From: Ceratothoa steindachneri
Taxonomy: Eukaryota > Arthropoda > Malacostraca > Isopoda > Cymothoidae
Length of the DNA stretch: 64,000 bases
Reading direction: 5' to 3'
NCBI GenBank assembly: GCA_963969495.1
Contig: OZ018326.1
Coordinates: 174,629,056 to 174,693,055, forward strand
Part shown: positions 1 through 9,759 of the stretch, piece after piece
How positions within the stretch are numbered: position 1 is the stretch's first letter
Layout of the letters: each line of letters begins with the position of its first letter
The notes under the pieces: model-generated
The model's database searches: none
What the model was told of the DNA's origin: nothing
Seen by the model: the letters and a program-made list of their open reading frames with translations, nothing else
Made by a program: the position numbers and the translations under genes

Positions 1-437
1 CATTCTTTGAATTCCTTCCTGTTTTCACTCGTCATTGTGATCTGACCATGTAAGGTAATGTTTCAGTGTCTATATTTTAGTTTTACCTTTTGTTTGTATC
101 CAATTCTTTATTTTTCCATTTCAATTGTTTAATTTTGTAATATTACATTTACTTTGTTTGTCCTTAATTGATAGTATCTCTTTACAAATATTTTGCTGTT
201 CTTTACCTCACTATTTTGTTTGTTCATTAACGTAACGTTCATTTTATATTTTTAACGTCGTTTTTGTGATTTTCTCTGATCTGTGGCTTTTAACTTTGAG
301 CTTGTGCTGTTATTTATGTTTTTTGGCTTAGGTTACTCATTTGGAATTTGGTTTTAGCTCCTGAAGATGGGTTTTGTAATAACCCGAAACGTTGGAATTA
401 AAGATGGGACCCGCTTTCTTCGTTTTGTCCTCCTTAC

Positions 438-440
<3 letters not shown>
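1..440 (+). mobile_element. Penelope-type element end (truncated by window start)
   Basis: No coding sequence is visible. The assignment rests on a motif at 362-394: a GAAGATGGG block, a complementary block ending AACCC, then GAAACGTT. This can fold as a stem (GGGTT with AACCC). The same layout occurs in the terminal repeats of the clear Penelope-like element at 43.6-47.1 kb, on its minus strand. As there, the sequence runs straight into a (TA)n tract. I infer a second Penelope-like copy, plus orientation, of which only the end lies in the window. The upstream 360 bases are T-rich and unremarkable. It could instead be another retroelement that shares this tail. Confidence 0.5.

Positions 441-476
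<36 letters not shown>
441..476. repeat. (AT)n microsatellite
   Basis: An uninterrupted run of 18 AT dinucleotides, directly abutting the Penelope-type end. Confidence 0.97.
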
Positions 477-480
<4 letters not shown>

Positions 481-2400
481 TCTCGCTGAGACACCTTCCA
501 TGTTCTTGTGCGGGAATTTGTATCTTATTTATGAGAGAATAAACGTGATTCTTGTTCATTCTCTTGTTTTAAATCGCGATCCCCATTTAATGGGATATGT
601 GTAAGTTTCTTCCTAAACAAGATATTGAGCTATGAGGATCATATTTATTTATATCAATTTCGGTAACTACTAATTATAATTTACTTTCTCTTTTCTCTGT
701 CGAGAAAAAGGATGTCGAGTATAATTATGAAGCAAAAATGGTACGATTTTGAATTCAAACAGTATTGAACCGTCAATGAAAGATTCTATATCTTTGAACG
801 GCTCAAATTAAATCTCCCTAATGAAAGAAATTGCATGTGAATTCTTTAGATTCAAATCAACTAATTTTTATCAAAGATGTAAATATGGGTGCATTTTTCC
901 TCATCCTGAAACTGTTTAATTTTACGAGCAAAGGAGCTTACAAGTTCTCTAATTGGATTGAAAGAAAAACGTCTTCAAACATTCCTTTAGATACATTTCT
1001 TTGAAGAGTAAAGGTATCTCCTCCAATCATAGAGAAATAAATAATGCAAGGGGGGAAGAACAGTACAAGAAAATAACATGATGATATACATAACTTTAAT
1101 GTAATTTATACGAAAGCATTTCTAGTGGTCAATGAAACATAAATCAATTTTCTTTAATTAATATTTGATTTCCTTATGTAAAATTAGTAAGTGAGAAAGG
1201 TAATTGTACGTAAAAATGGTAGAATTTAATAAGTACCTGAGTAAATATCCTTCTTTTCGGAAAAGATCTCATGTAAGATTTGTTCCAGGATACTCCCATT
1301 CTTCGGTAGTTGTTTATACAAGCCTTGCTAGGAAACCGAGGAACTCACAACCAAGCACGACGAAAAAAAAATATACAATCCTACACAATTTAACAGAAAT
1401 CTTACTGACGACTTGAAAAGAGAAAGAACATTAAGTCTTTGAAAGTAAATGACATATTATATTAATGTACTTGCTAGAGCTGGCTTGTGCATAAAACAAG
1501 TGAAATTAGGTCGTATTTATCTGTATACATGTGTGTTCTAACCGGTTTTGGTGTGAATATTTGTATGTTAGGATCGATTTAGGGAATTTTAGGACTTTTT
1601 ACAGAAAATTTCCTAGATATGTTGTCTACATTCTATTACCTGGGATTGATGACTGGGATTCACAAAACCAATCAGGTCACTTCTTACTGTGTTGCTCCTC
1701 CCAACATTTCTTCTTATTTTTACCGGGGAAAAAATTTCAACCATTAATATACGGATGTTTATGAGTATTTGTAATATAACATATATAGACATATGATCGT
1801 GCCACTTTCACTAGCCATTCTACTAAAAACATAAATTCAGTCACCCTTTTTGCACAGAGTTCCAACATCTTACACTCACAAATATTCTTCAATAGATTAT
1901 TCTCAACCATTCTTCTTACACGCTTGTACCACCATAACTTCTTTATAGTCTTTTACTTGTTAATATACGTGTTGAGAATTTTCCTCCTTTGACGGCTGAA
2001 GAAGGAAAATCACCTGGAATCAAAGTGGAATAAAGGAGTAGGAAGAGGAAATATACAGGACCATCCGAAACTAGAGAACAAAATTCCAACCTTTATATTT
2101 GGGGGAACTTCATGTTTAATTTACAAGAAAATTGCACATAATATTCAATATTCAATATCCTGCTGATTGTGGTGAAGTTACATCTGCTAGAAAACATCTA
2201 AAAACATGAAGAAATAATGCTTCCAATACTGGTGATCGATAGGTATAAATGCATAGATACTTTTTTTCAGCGCTCATCTGGCGATGAACTACTAGGAACT
2301 GGCTGTAATCATCTTATATAAAAATGCTAAGTTAGATTAAAATAAACGACCAAAGGACACCCCCTGAAAAAGAGAAAAAACAAAAACATAGGAGGAAACA
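477..2400. other. No recognised gene
   Basis: AT-rich DNA with only short open frames (70-77 codons at 1204-1416 and 1531-1764, plus strand). These show no domain, no compositional signal and no similarity to anything I know. I see nothing else in this stretch. Confidence 0.6.
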
Positions 2401-2559
2401 TGATAGTAATAAAGAGAAGAAGAAAATCTCCGGCGTCGGGGGATTGCCCGCCTCCCTCCGGCTAATCAACCCCAAAGAGAGTAAACAAGCACGTAACAAT
2501 AGGTTCCTTTATGCCGCCTCTCTTTTTTTTCGTAAGGCAGCCCAAAGAGCTACTCGAAT

Positions 2560-2916
2560 TCTTGTCATGTAGTCCGAGTGAGTAAGAGCAAAACGCGGGT
2601 CTTGTCGCAATATCCTCATGGACTCTTTGGCACTCTCATTAGTGCGCTCCTTCTCCATAATTGATACATGTGCAGGAAGCCAGCAGAAGATAATTTAGAT
2701 ATCCAACCGGCTAGCGTCGACCGTGTGGTCAAGGATACCGCAGACCAGGACATGCGGAGATTCCCATACCTCGAAAGCTTTTAGTGCGCTTTGTGATTCA
2801 CGAAAGATCAGAATCCGGTCTCCGACAAGAGCATGACGCGTTATTGGTAGTACCGAAAGGACGAGGTGGAAGCCCACTCTTATCATGGATTTGAAACTAT
2901 CGATATACACTAGCAC
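2560..2916 (-). pseudogene. LINE RNase H domain remnant
   Basis: The frame starts VYIDSFKS (family VYTDGSK, first catalytic Asp kept), continues with GVGFHLVLS-like spacing, then LIFRESQSALKAFE (family IFTDS-x-SAL-x-A; the Asp is replaced by Glu or lost). It ends in sequence reading IFCWLPAHVSI-x-x-E-x-x-NE at about 2700-2600 (family FxWVPGHVGIxGNExAD). These are the successive conserved blocks of a LINE-encoded RNase H. It follows the RT remnant in the same orientation, as expected for the C-terminus of ORF2. Confidence 0.8.
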
Positions 2917-3399
2917 GGATCCAGCGTAAAATGAAGTGTGTTAAAAAAACAGAAGGTAATCTTGCGGCCCTGTGTAAGCTTTCAGAGGAGAGGCGTGGTA
3001 ATGAATAGTCAATTTTAGTAACCTCTGTGCTACCGACCTGTGCAGAAGCAGAAGCGTAAACACCCCGAGAGCAATACTAAGCTCTCGAGGAAATCTTCTA
3101 TTCCTAAGCAGAAAATTCTTAAGGTATGCCTGGCGTCTCGCAGGAACATAGGCCGCATCAGGATCCACTAGGATAGTGTGAGAGCTGTTAACAACTGAAG
3201 CAAGCGCCCAGTTCTTAAGCCTAAACGCATAATTCAATATTTAGTAGGTAGAGCGAGTGTTATATGGGTTGTTGATCAAGCCCACTTTCCACAATACACA
3301 ATCGGCCTCTGATACTGAAAACACGTTGAGGCCATATATGGACTAACGATCTCGCACAAGTTTAGAGATTAAAATTGGGAGGCTTTCCTTCGCCCACCT

Positions 3400-4744
3400 T
3401 GTGGGGAGGGTCTCAATGATACCGTATCACCATGCGGTATCATAGGCCTTCTCCAGATCGAAGAATTCCGTGGCGTAAGGCTGTTTAAGAACCAAGGCCT
3501 CACAGGTAGCATTCTTAGCATCCGACTAGGAGTGAAACTTGTAGAAGCCGCACTGGATGTAATCCCGGTGACACCTACTTTCCAAGAAAAAAGCTAATCT
3601 AACATTTATCAATTTCTTTATGAACTTTTTTACGCAAGTGGTAGAAGAGATTTAGTGAAAACCGGTTTAGGCGAGAGTAATTTCTCCCTTATTTGAGAAA
3701 AGAGAAATCAATAGCCATTCAAAAGGACTCTGGGAGGATGCCCTATCCAGGACCTATCGAACAAATCTAACATAAAAACCATGCCTATTTTACCTAGCTG
3801 TCAAGACTGGCAGATGGGACATAGTTAGAATCATACTAGGGGTCCCAACATGAAACAATAGCAGAACGTAAACCTAGCCTTGAAGGGTTCTTTGCCTCAG
3901 AAAGTAAAACCCACTCGACGGAATTCAGCGACATTAAGACGTGCATTGAGTGGTGGTGGAGCACTATTACATGTAGAGAATGCGGATATAGTGGTTAAAA
4001 AGGAATCTACCATGGGCTCAGGGTCAGCTATGGCGGTCCTGTTCTACCTGAGAAAGGGAGGGGGGACCTGCGAGTACTTGCCCCTAATGATTTTAACTCG
4101 CTTGCACAAACCTACACAATGGGTCTTCACATTAATTAAAGACACGTTTGCTCGCATATAAAAGTCTCGGTCAGGCTTCGAAACAAACTGAAACCTACAT
4201 AGCCTTAGCTGGACGAAATTCACCAACAGGGAAATCGTACGGTCGGCTCTTATAGCGCATGAAGGCATGGTGCTTGTCTCTGAGGGACGCCTAACACTGG
4301 GCTGACCACCGATGGAGCGGTCGACATGCAAAACGACCAGCATTCTAGAAATAGTAGTTAAAGCCAGGAGGATGAGGTAGGCAGAGAAGAATTCAGCGGC
4401 TCTATCACCGAAATAAACTCATAGACTGGGACAGAGAAATTTATTATTTCATAAAATGCAGACGACCGCGCCAGCTTCAAGCACTAATAGGCCGGTATTT
4501 CAGGCTGCAGCGGCCAAGAAAATGATTGTTGAAGTGGAAAATAATCACGTCCATGGAGATCCTCAACTACATCCCACGCAAAATCAGGCTTTGCGTCCAG
4601 AAAGCACAGCGGTATATTAAGGCAGGAAAATAAAGCTGTCCTTAGAGAGACAGTCATGCGTAAACTTCCGCCATATTTAAGACGCCTTCTAGACGAACAG
4701 ATTGGTAAGGACCTGAACCTTGTGTGATTACCGTTTCTTCCCAC
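3400..4744 (-). pseudogene. LINE ORF2 endonuclease and reverse transcriptase remnant
   Basis: At 4600-4500 the frame reads DFAWDVVEDLHG followed by RDYFPL. This matches the end of APE endonucleases, where SDH-x-P normally closes the active site; here it is degraded to RDY-x-P. A second frame at 4110-4044 reads RVKIIRGKYSQ-PPP, the conserved linker just before RT in I/Jockey-type elements. At about 3465-3425 the frame FFDLEKAYDTAW is the RT motif with the first catalytic Asp (F-D-x-x-K-A-[FY]-D). Upstream of it, QCGFYKFHS at about 3570-3540 corresponds to the QxGF-R-x-x-RST block. The product would copy its own RNA at a nicked chromosomal target. The frame is broken many times, so the copy is dead. 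Confidence 0.82.
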
Positions 4745-4840
4745 CCAAGTGGTTGTCTACTGTTAAACCACCGAGCAGAAACAATTTCCTAATCATCTGT
4801 TAGTCGACACAGCAAAAATCCCGCTTTTTGAAGTCATTTA

Positions 4841-5247
4841 CGAGGGGCGGTCAATAGGTTTTGCGTATCGGTAGGGCAAAACAGAGGAAGGGAGATGGCT
4901 GTTTGTGGGGGTGTTAGGACAAGTTGAGACAAGTCAGGACCTGCAGCCGCACGCTCCTGCCTCGTCTATTTAAGAAGCAGTAGCTGATCGCAGATCATCA
5001 GTCACAAATTTTTCAACAATGGATAAGGTTGAGCACCGCGCATTGATCGAATTTTTGACCAAGGAAGGCAAAAATGCAAAAGAGACACATGAACGCATGG
5101 TTGCAGTGTACACTTACACCGCCCCTTCTTATGCAACCATTGCTCTCTGGAATAGGGAGTTCCGCCATGGTTGTGAGTCTCTTGAAGATGACCCCCGTCC
5201 AGGACGCCCATCAGACGTGACCAATGAGGACAATGTGGCGCGTGTGG
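4841..5247 (+). mobile_element. mariner copy A, 5' part only
   Basis: Begins with the terminal inverted repeat CGAGGGGCGGTCAATA directly after a TA dinucleotide (4839-4840). It continues through about 180 bases of leader to an ATG at 5019. The frame from there encodes the N-terminal helix-turn-helix region of a mariner transposase (MDKVEHRALIEFLTKEGK, then SYATIALW and DDPRPGRPSDV). The copy stops at GTGTGG (5247), where the related copies at 6.5 and 31.7 kb continue with the second HTH. Gypsy LTR sequence follows at once, so a deletion or rearrangement removed the rest. No catalytic domain remains. Confidence 0.9.
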
Positions 5248-5602
5248 GTCCAGTGGGGATGGTTTATTATTAACTTTGCGGGGTTGTTTTAAAAAATAAT
5301 TCAGAGTCCAAGTTGCTTAAAGATTAACAGGTAGCTGGTACGCGCGGGGTTACAAAAGAAAGGCAATGACGAAAATATATCTTTACTAACAACAAAAGGA
5401 TATATATTTAGAAAAAAATTTGGTTTTGAGGGAATGGTCGGCCAGACGGGGTTAAAGGTCCACAATTAATACAGGTAGGTTAATTAAGGGATTAGAGAGG
5501 ATAGATTCATTTTTGTAATTTAAAGGGGGGTTTTAAACCGGGGCGTTCACACAAATAATGGAGCAATGGGGTTAGCCAGATTCAACATCAATCTGCAGGC
5601 CG
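5248..5602 (-). mobile_element. Gypsy LTR fragment (repeat of 12843-13191)
   Basis: About 350 bases match 12843-13191 in the same orientation, with scattered substitutions and small indels. Both contain the shared blocks GATGGTTTATTATTAACTTT, ACGAAAATATATCTTTACTA and GCCAGACGGGGTTAAAGGTC (the last with changes in the second copy). The 12.8-kb copy lies just outside a primer-binding site, so this segment belongs to the LTR of the minus-strand Gypsy element. Both ends of this copy are cut: by mariner A on the left and by an inverted pol fragment on the right. Confidence 0.75.
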
Positions 5603-5604
5603 TT

Positions 5605-6478
5605 GATAGACCAGAGCTTACATTGATTCTTAAATGGTCTGAATAATGTGTTCTTCTATTTTGATAATGTCTACCTAGCTACACACACATGGGATGAACA
5701 TCTAAACTCCCTTCGTTTCCTCTGTAATAGGCTCCGAAAGCATGGTATGACCATGGTTCCTTCCAAGTGTCATTTTCCTTAAGACACTACCAATGGGGAA
5801 GACCAAATAACGCCCCAGCAAGAAACGGTCAGAGCCATTTTGAGATGTGCCAATTCTCCGTACTAAGAAGCAACTACGTTTCTTCTTGGGTTCAACCTCC
5901 TTGTTTCAGCGCTTTGTCCCCAACTTCGCAGCCCTAGCGTCCCCCCTGAACTCTCTCCTTAAGAAAACCTCCCCAGGTTCCCTCGTTTGGAGCCCCAAGG
6001 CAATTTGCCACTTTAATCAGATGAAGGATAGGCTGATATCTGCCTCCATATTGCGGCTTCCGAACCCAAACAAATTGTTTGGAATCCGTACGGATGTTAG
6101 CAACGATAGCATAGGTTGCGTGTTGCTGCAGTACAAAGAAGATTAGATTAGTTATCCTATCGATTATGCAAGATGGCAACTGTTGCCGCGCGAAAGAAAC
6201 TATCCAGTAATAGAACATGAGGATCTGGCAATAGTTTTTGGTGTCCGGAGAATTTAAAATGTATCTGGTAGGCCAGGAGTTCATGATCTAAACAGATCAC
6301 CGTCCTTTGGCGTACTTAAGAAATTTTAAAAGCCAAAACGGAATGTTTATGCATTGGAGTCTGCTATTAATTGAATATCAATTCCGAATTTTGTATTTAA
6401 AAGGTAGTTAAAACTGTGTAGCCGACAGTCTTAGTAGAAATCCAGTAGATGACCCTCCTCCACCAAGGTAGAACTCCA
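5605..6478 (+). pseudogene. Gypsy pol fragment: RT C-terminal half and RNase H
   Basis: Read on the plus strand. About 5640-5670 encodes NNVFFYFDNVYLATHTWDEH, the RT YxDD region with the second Asp changed to Asn. Next comes SKCHF, then the connection block LRFFLGSTSLFQRFVPNFA (5868-5935; family LRSFLGLxxFYRRFIPNFA). RNase H follows with FGIRTDVSNDSIG (first Asp kept), EHEDLAIVFGVR (Glu kept) and VADSLSRNPVDDPPPP (last Asp) near 6420-6465. Pol appears to end here, with no integrase after RNase H. That fits the integrase-first order seen on the opposite strand at 9.7-11 kb. The frame is interrupted by stops and one or more frameshifts. It probably once joined the RT N-terminal half now at 9.15-9.64 kb. 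Confidence 0.88.
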
Positions 6479-6503
6479 TACATCTTATAAGTTCATGTAT
6501 ATA

Positions 6504-7426
6504 CGAGGGGTGGTCAATAAGTTTTGCTAATCGGTAGGGCAAATCAGAGGAAGGGGGATGGCTGTTTGTGGGGGTGTTAGGACAAGTTATGACAAGTCAG
6601 GACCTGCAGCCGCATGCTCCTGCCTCGTCTATTTAAGAAGGAGTAGCTGATTGCAGATTGTCAGTCACAAATATTTTAACAATGGAGAAGGGTGAGCACC
6701 GCAAACTGATCAAACCTTTTACCAAGGAAGGAAAAAATGCAAAAGAGATCCATCAACGCATGGTTGCAGTGTAAACCAACACCGCCCCTTCCTATGCAAC
6801 AATTGCTCACTGGAATAGGTAGTTCCGCCATGGTCGTGAGTTCTTTAAAGATGACCCCGTCCAGGACGCCTGTCAAACGTGACCAACGAGGACAATGTGG
6901 CCCGTGTGGAGGGGATCATCCTCGAAAATCGACGGGTGAAGGTCGAAGAAATCGAGGGAGAACTTGGAATATCACATGGTAGTGTTATCAATATCATCCA
7001 TGACAATTTGGTCATGCCCAAGGTCTCTGCCAATTGGCTTCCTATAAACCTGACGCCTAAAGATCGACTTCAACGTCGTCAAAGTCCACAATGCCAGAGT
7101 TGCACAAGCTGCCCTGCACCAGTGCGGATTAGAGGAGCTCAACCATCCCCTCTACACTTCAGATCTAGTGATACTTTTTATTCCGCCAGCTCAAGGCTGC
7201 CCTGCGTAGACGCCGGTTTGGGTATGAGGAAGATATCCAGATCGCCGTCCAGGAGTAGATTGAACAGCAGTTGGGAGATTTCTGGTTGTCGGGAATTCGA
7301 AGCCTCAGGGACAGAGTGACGCAAGTTCATTGAAGTCAAGCGTAGTTATATTGAAAAATAAAAAACTCTTTTCCGCATATTTCGTTTTCTTATATCCGAA
7401 TTGAAAAACTTATTGACCGCCCCTCG
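6504..7426 (+). mobile_element. mariner copy B, internally deleted, both ends present
   Basis: A TIR beginning CGAGGGGTGGTCAATAAGTT at 6504 (after TA at 6502-6503) is matched at the other end by its complement, AACTTATTGACCGCCCCTCG, ending at 7426; the following bases are TC, so the second TA is mutated. The 923-bp interior encodes the N-terminal HTH region, then (6879-7070) RVEGIILENRRVKVEEIEGE and GISHGSVINIIHDNL. At about 7075 it jumps to the region just before the last catalytic block (KVHNARVAQAAL-like) and on to the C-terminus near 7320. The DNA encoding the first two catalytic aspartates is missing, so the copy is non-autonomous. Confidence 0.92.
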
Positions 7427-8830
7427 TCTTCGAGCTCTTTGTTTTCCCATGTATAATTTATTTTTGTGCGTTTGTAGGTGCGCCCGTTTTTTAGTATATT
7501 TCTTGTATATATGTGTTGTTATTATTGATTTTTTTTATTATTTCCTGATTGGCCCTCTGTTTGATTGATTCCTTATTCTAAATTGTGCTATTTCTTTTAC
7601 ATGAAACTATATATATTTTAACTATGTAATTTTATACGCATCAACCTTGTATGTGTAAGTTTTATATGTCGTCTGGGATTAAACGGAACAAATCCTGCCT
7701 GTACCTTGATGGCCACCGTGTCGGCTGAAAATTTAGTTTGGATAGGTTTTGTTCGAGATTTTCTTTTTCCTTCACCTTTATGTCGGGAAAAAGGCCATCT
7801 TTGGAAGGCAAAAGGGGACGCCAAGAAGAATACCCCTTCTTTTGTTTCTTGAATTCCTTCTTTGCTTATCTCTTCTGACTATAACTCCACGTGGAGTAAA
7901 AAAGAAAAAGAAGTTCTCTATCCAAGGAGTTAAAAGAAAAGAAGAAAGAATTTCAATATCAGATAAGCTGAGCGTTAAAAGCTTTCACCTAGCCGATGAA
8001 ATGCTAATTTTCGTATTCGGAAAAGTATAACCGAAAGAAAGTTCCCACCCACATCGTTAGAGACGATTAAGACCGGTGTTAGGCGACAAAAAGCTAATCT
8101 CTCTCGGCGCTGGAAGCTTTCTTTCAGACGTTTGTGCCTTCCAGCGATTGAGCAATAAAAATGGCCATCATATAAATGACCTGGGTTTTTCAAAGATCGG
8201 CAGATGGAGTTTGAAGTCTCGTCGCCTTCAGTTCAGATCGTGTATCTGTTTCCCCAAGTAGTTGGTAATCGCGTATAGCATCTAGGTTGGATCTCACCGG
8301 GCAGAGCCATCTCTTTTTTGAATGCTTACTCTGTTAAGAGCAAAGCCTAGAATCGTTTTGTTCCCGGAAAACTGGCGGGGATTCTTCTCGTCTCATTAGA
8401 ACCCCACCTTCAAGGATCTCCATTTTCCAGTGTGAGATTTTGCGCCGAGCCGCGTCAGAGTCTCAATTTTTTGAAGTTGCACTTATGTGGCGCATAGGTG
8501 CCTTCCTCCGTCTTCAAGGAGGATCGTGAACTCGTCTTCCACCCCCCTCCCCTTCATCCTCGTAACCATCAGGATATTCGGCCGAGAATCACGACCATTT
8601 TCCGTCTCGGTCCCACGCGCCGACTAGCTTAAAGAGACCCCTTCCTCGAGGACTCTGTTTAAGATAAAACAATTGCATCTCCCGTTAATCGACTCGTTTC
8701 CCGAATATTGAAATATTCCTTCTGTATAAATGACTTATAGTATCTCATTTAAAAGCTAATTTTCGTTACCTGATTTTTAATTTTCTATACACTGTCAGTA
8801 TTATCCTTATTCGCATTTCCTATATTTCCC

Positions 8831-8831
<1 letters not shown>
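7427..8831. other. Unassigned region, possibly 3' UTR/LTR of the inverted Gypsy segment
   Basis: No coding sequence recognised. Short frames of 60-93 codons (7749-8030, 8076-8261 plus; 7618-7824, 7975-8193 minus) look like chance. The stretch follows the RNase H-bearing fragment, interrupted only by mariner B. From about 7680 to 8700 it is GC-richer than its surroundings and contains TATAAATGACTTATAG-like sequence. It could therefore be the untranslated end and LTR of a Gypsy element in plus orientation. I found no matching second copy in the window. Confidence 0.35.

Positions 8832-8888
<57 letters not shown>
8832..8888. repeat. (TA)n microsatellite
   Basis: About 28 consecutive TA dinucleotides, close to the point where the Gypsy RT reading is broken off. 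Confidence 0.97.
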
Positions 8889-8891
<3 letters not shown>

Positions 8892-9152
8892 AACTATTAT
8901 CTTATTAAAAATTATATTTTTGGTTTTCCTCTTTAAATATATCCTTGAACTGCAACTTGGTAAACTCATTAAACGCTAGCGGGCCCTGTATTAAAATCGC
9001 ACTCTTATACCTCGAAATCAACGGATTACTTTTATGAAGTCAACGTACTTGTACATAGGGCAGGACGCGTACGTACATTAGAGGCTATATGTGTATTTAA
9101 CTGTATATATACATATTCTCGTGGTTTTGATCTCTTTCCACCCAACCAATTT

Positions 9153-9660
9153 TTACCTACATGTATATATAGACGTATTGTCTGGGGAGTGACTTATTCC
9201 TCGGTAGGCAATTAAAGGAATCGGTTCAGCATCGAAAACGGTCACGGAATTTACTTTGCGAAAATCTACACACATGCGGGAAGAATGATCAGATTTTCGT
9301 ACCATAACTCTTGGAGAACAATAATTTGACGTGGAGGGTTCAATTATATGGAAGTCGAGCAGATTGTTAACCTCGGCGTTAAAGGAATTTCGTCGATGAA
9401 TTGGAAGGAGGTAAGGTCTCGAACGAACGGGTTCTTGTGTAACAAGGATAATATGATTTGAAGTTAATAGCACACCCAGGGGTCTCAGAAATCACTTCCT
9501 CTAATTTGCTTAAAAGAAGCTGTAACTGGCTAGTTTGGTCGGGCGTTAGCTTCTTATTGACATCTAAACTAGCGGAAGATGAATGAAGGGGGCCGGGCAA
9601 GGCCCCTATCCTGTTCGATGCACACATCCTGTACAAAATTTAGGGAATCCGTAGTGTTTT
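9153..9660 (-). pseudogene. Gypsy reverse transcriptase, N-terminal part
   Basis: Follows the integrase tail in the same orientation. Frames read LTPDQTSQLQLLLSKLEEVI and SETPGC (9560-9470), then PVRSRPYLLPIHRR, NAEVNNLLDFHIIEPSTS, NYCSPRVMVRKSD and MCVDFRKVNSVTVFDAEPIP (9430-9205). These are the leader and fingers blocks of Ty3/Gypsy RT, in order. Similarity stops about 9190, before the first palm Asp (K-L-D-L), so the catalytic core is absent here. The remaining RT half and RNase H of apparently the same kind lie inverted at 5605-6478. Confidence 0.9.
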
Positions 9661-9759
9661 CCGCCTCCAAAGCTGTTTCTTTTGACACACGCGCCATGGT
9701 GATATCTTTTTAACATATTGACGTGGAACAGGTTCTATCCTGTGAGGGACTTAATTAAA

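Larger units (their letters stand above)
2400..4760 (-). mobile_element. I-type (RNase H-bearing) LINE, decayed
   Basis: A non-LTR retrotransposon read on the minus strand, with its 5' side at the high coordinates. Order: end of the APE-type endonuclease (about 4750-4480), the linker leading to RT (about 4340-4000), part of the RT (about 3650-3400), a tail or connection region (3237-2941), then RNase H (2916-2560). This order is that of the I superfamily; most Jockey-clade elements lack the RNase H, so I prefer I-type. The RT palm motif carrying the YxDD catalytic pair is not visible between 3400 and 3240, which suggests an internal deletion. Stops and frame changes are frequent. The 5' end and any 3' tail are not defined; downstream sequence after RNase H continues coherently to about 2420. 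Confidence 0.85.

Noticed and set aside
3880..4161. Plus-strand open frame of 93 codons
   Set aside because: Antisense shadow of the LINE ORF2 linker region, which reads on the minus strand with recognisable motifs.
6879..7319. Open frame of 146 codons as an intact transposase
   Set aside because: It crosses the internal deletion junction of mariner copy B and is out of frame after it; no catalytic triad.
4841..7426. Composite transposon formed by mariner copies A and B around Gypsy sequence
   Set aside because: Copy A lacks its right end and the sequence between belongs to rearranged Gypsy pieces; there is no sign the block moved as a unit.
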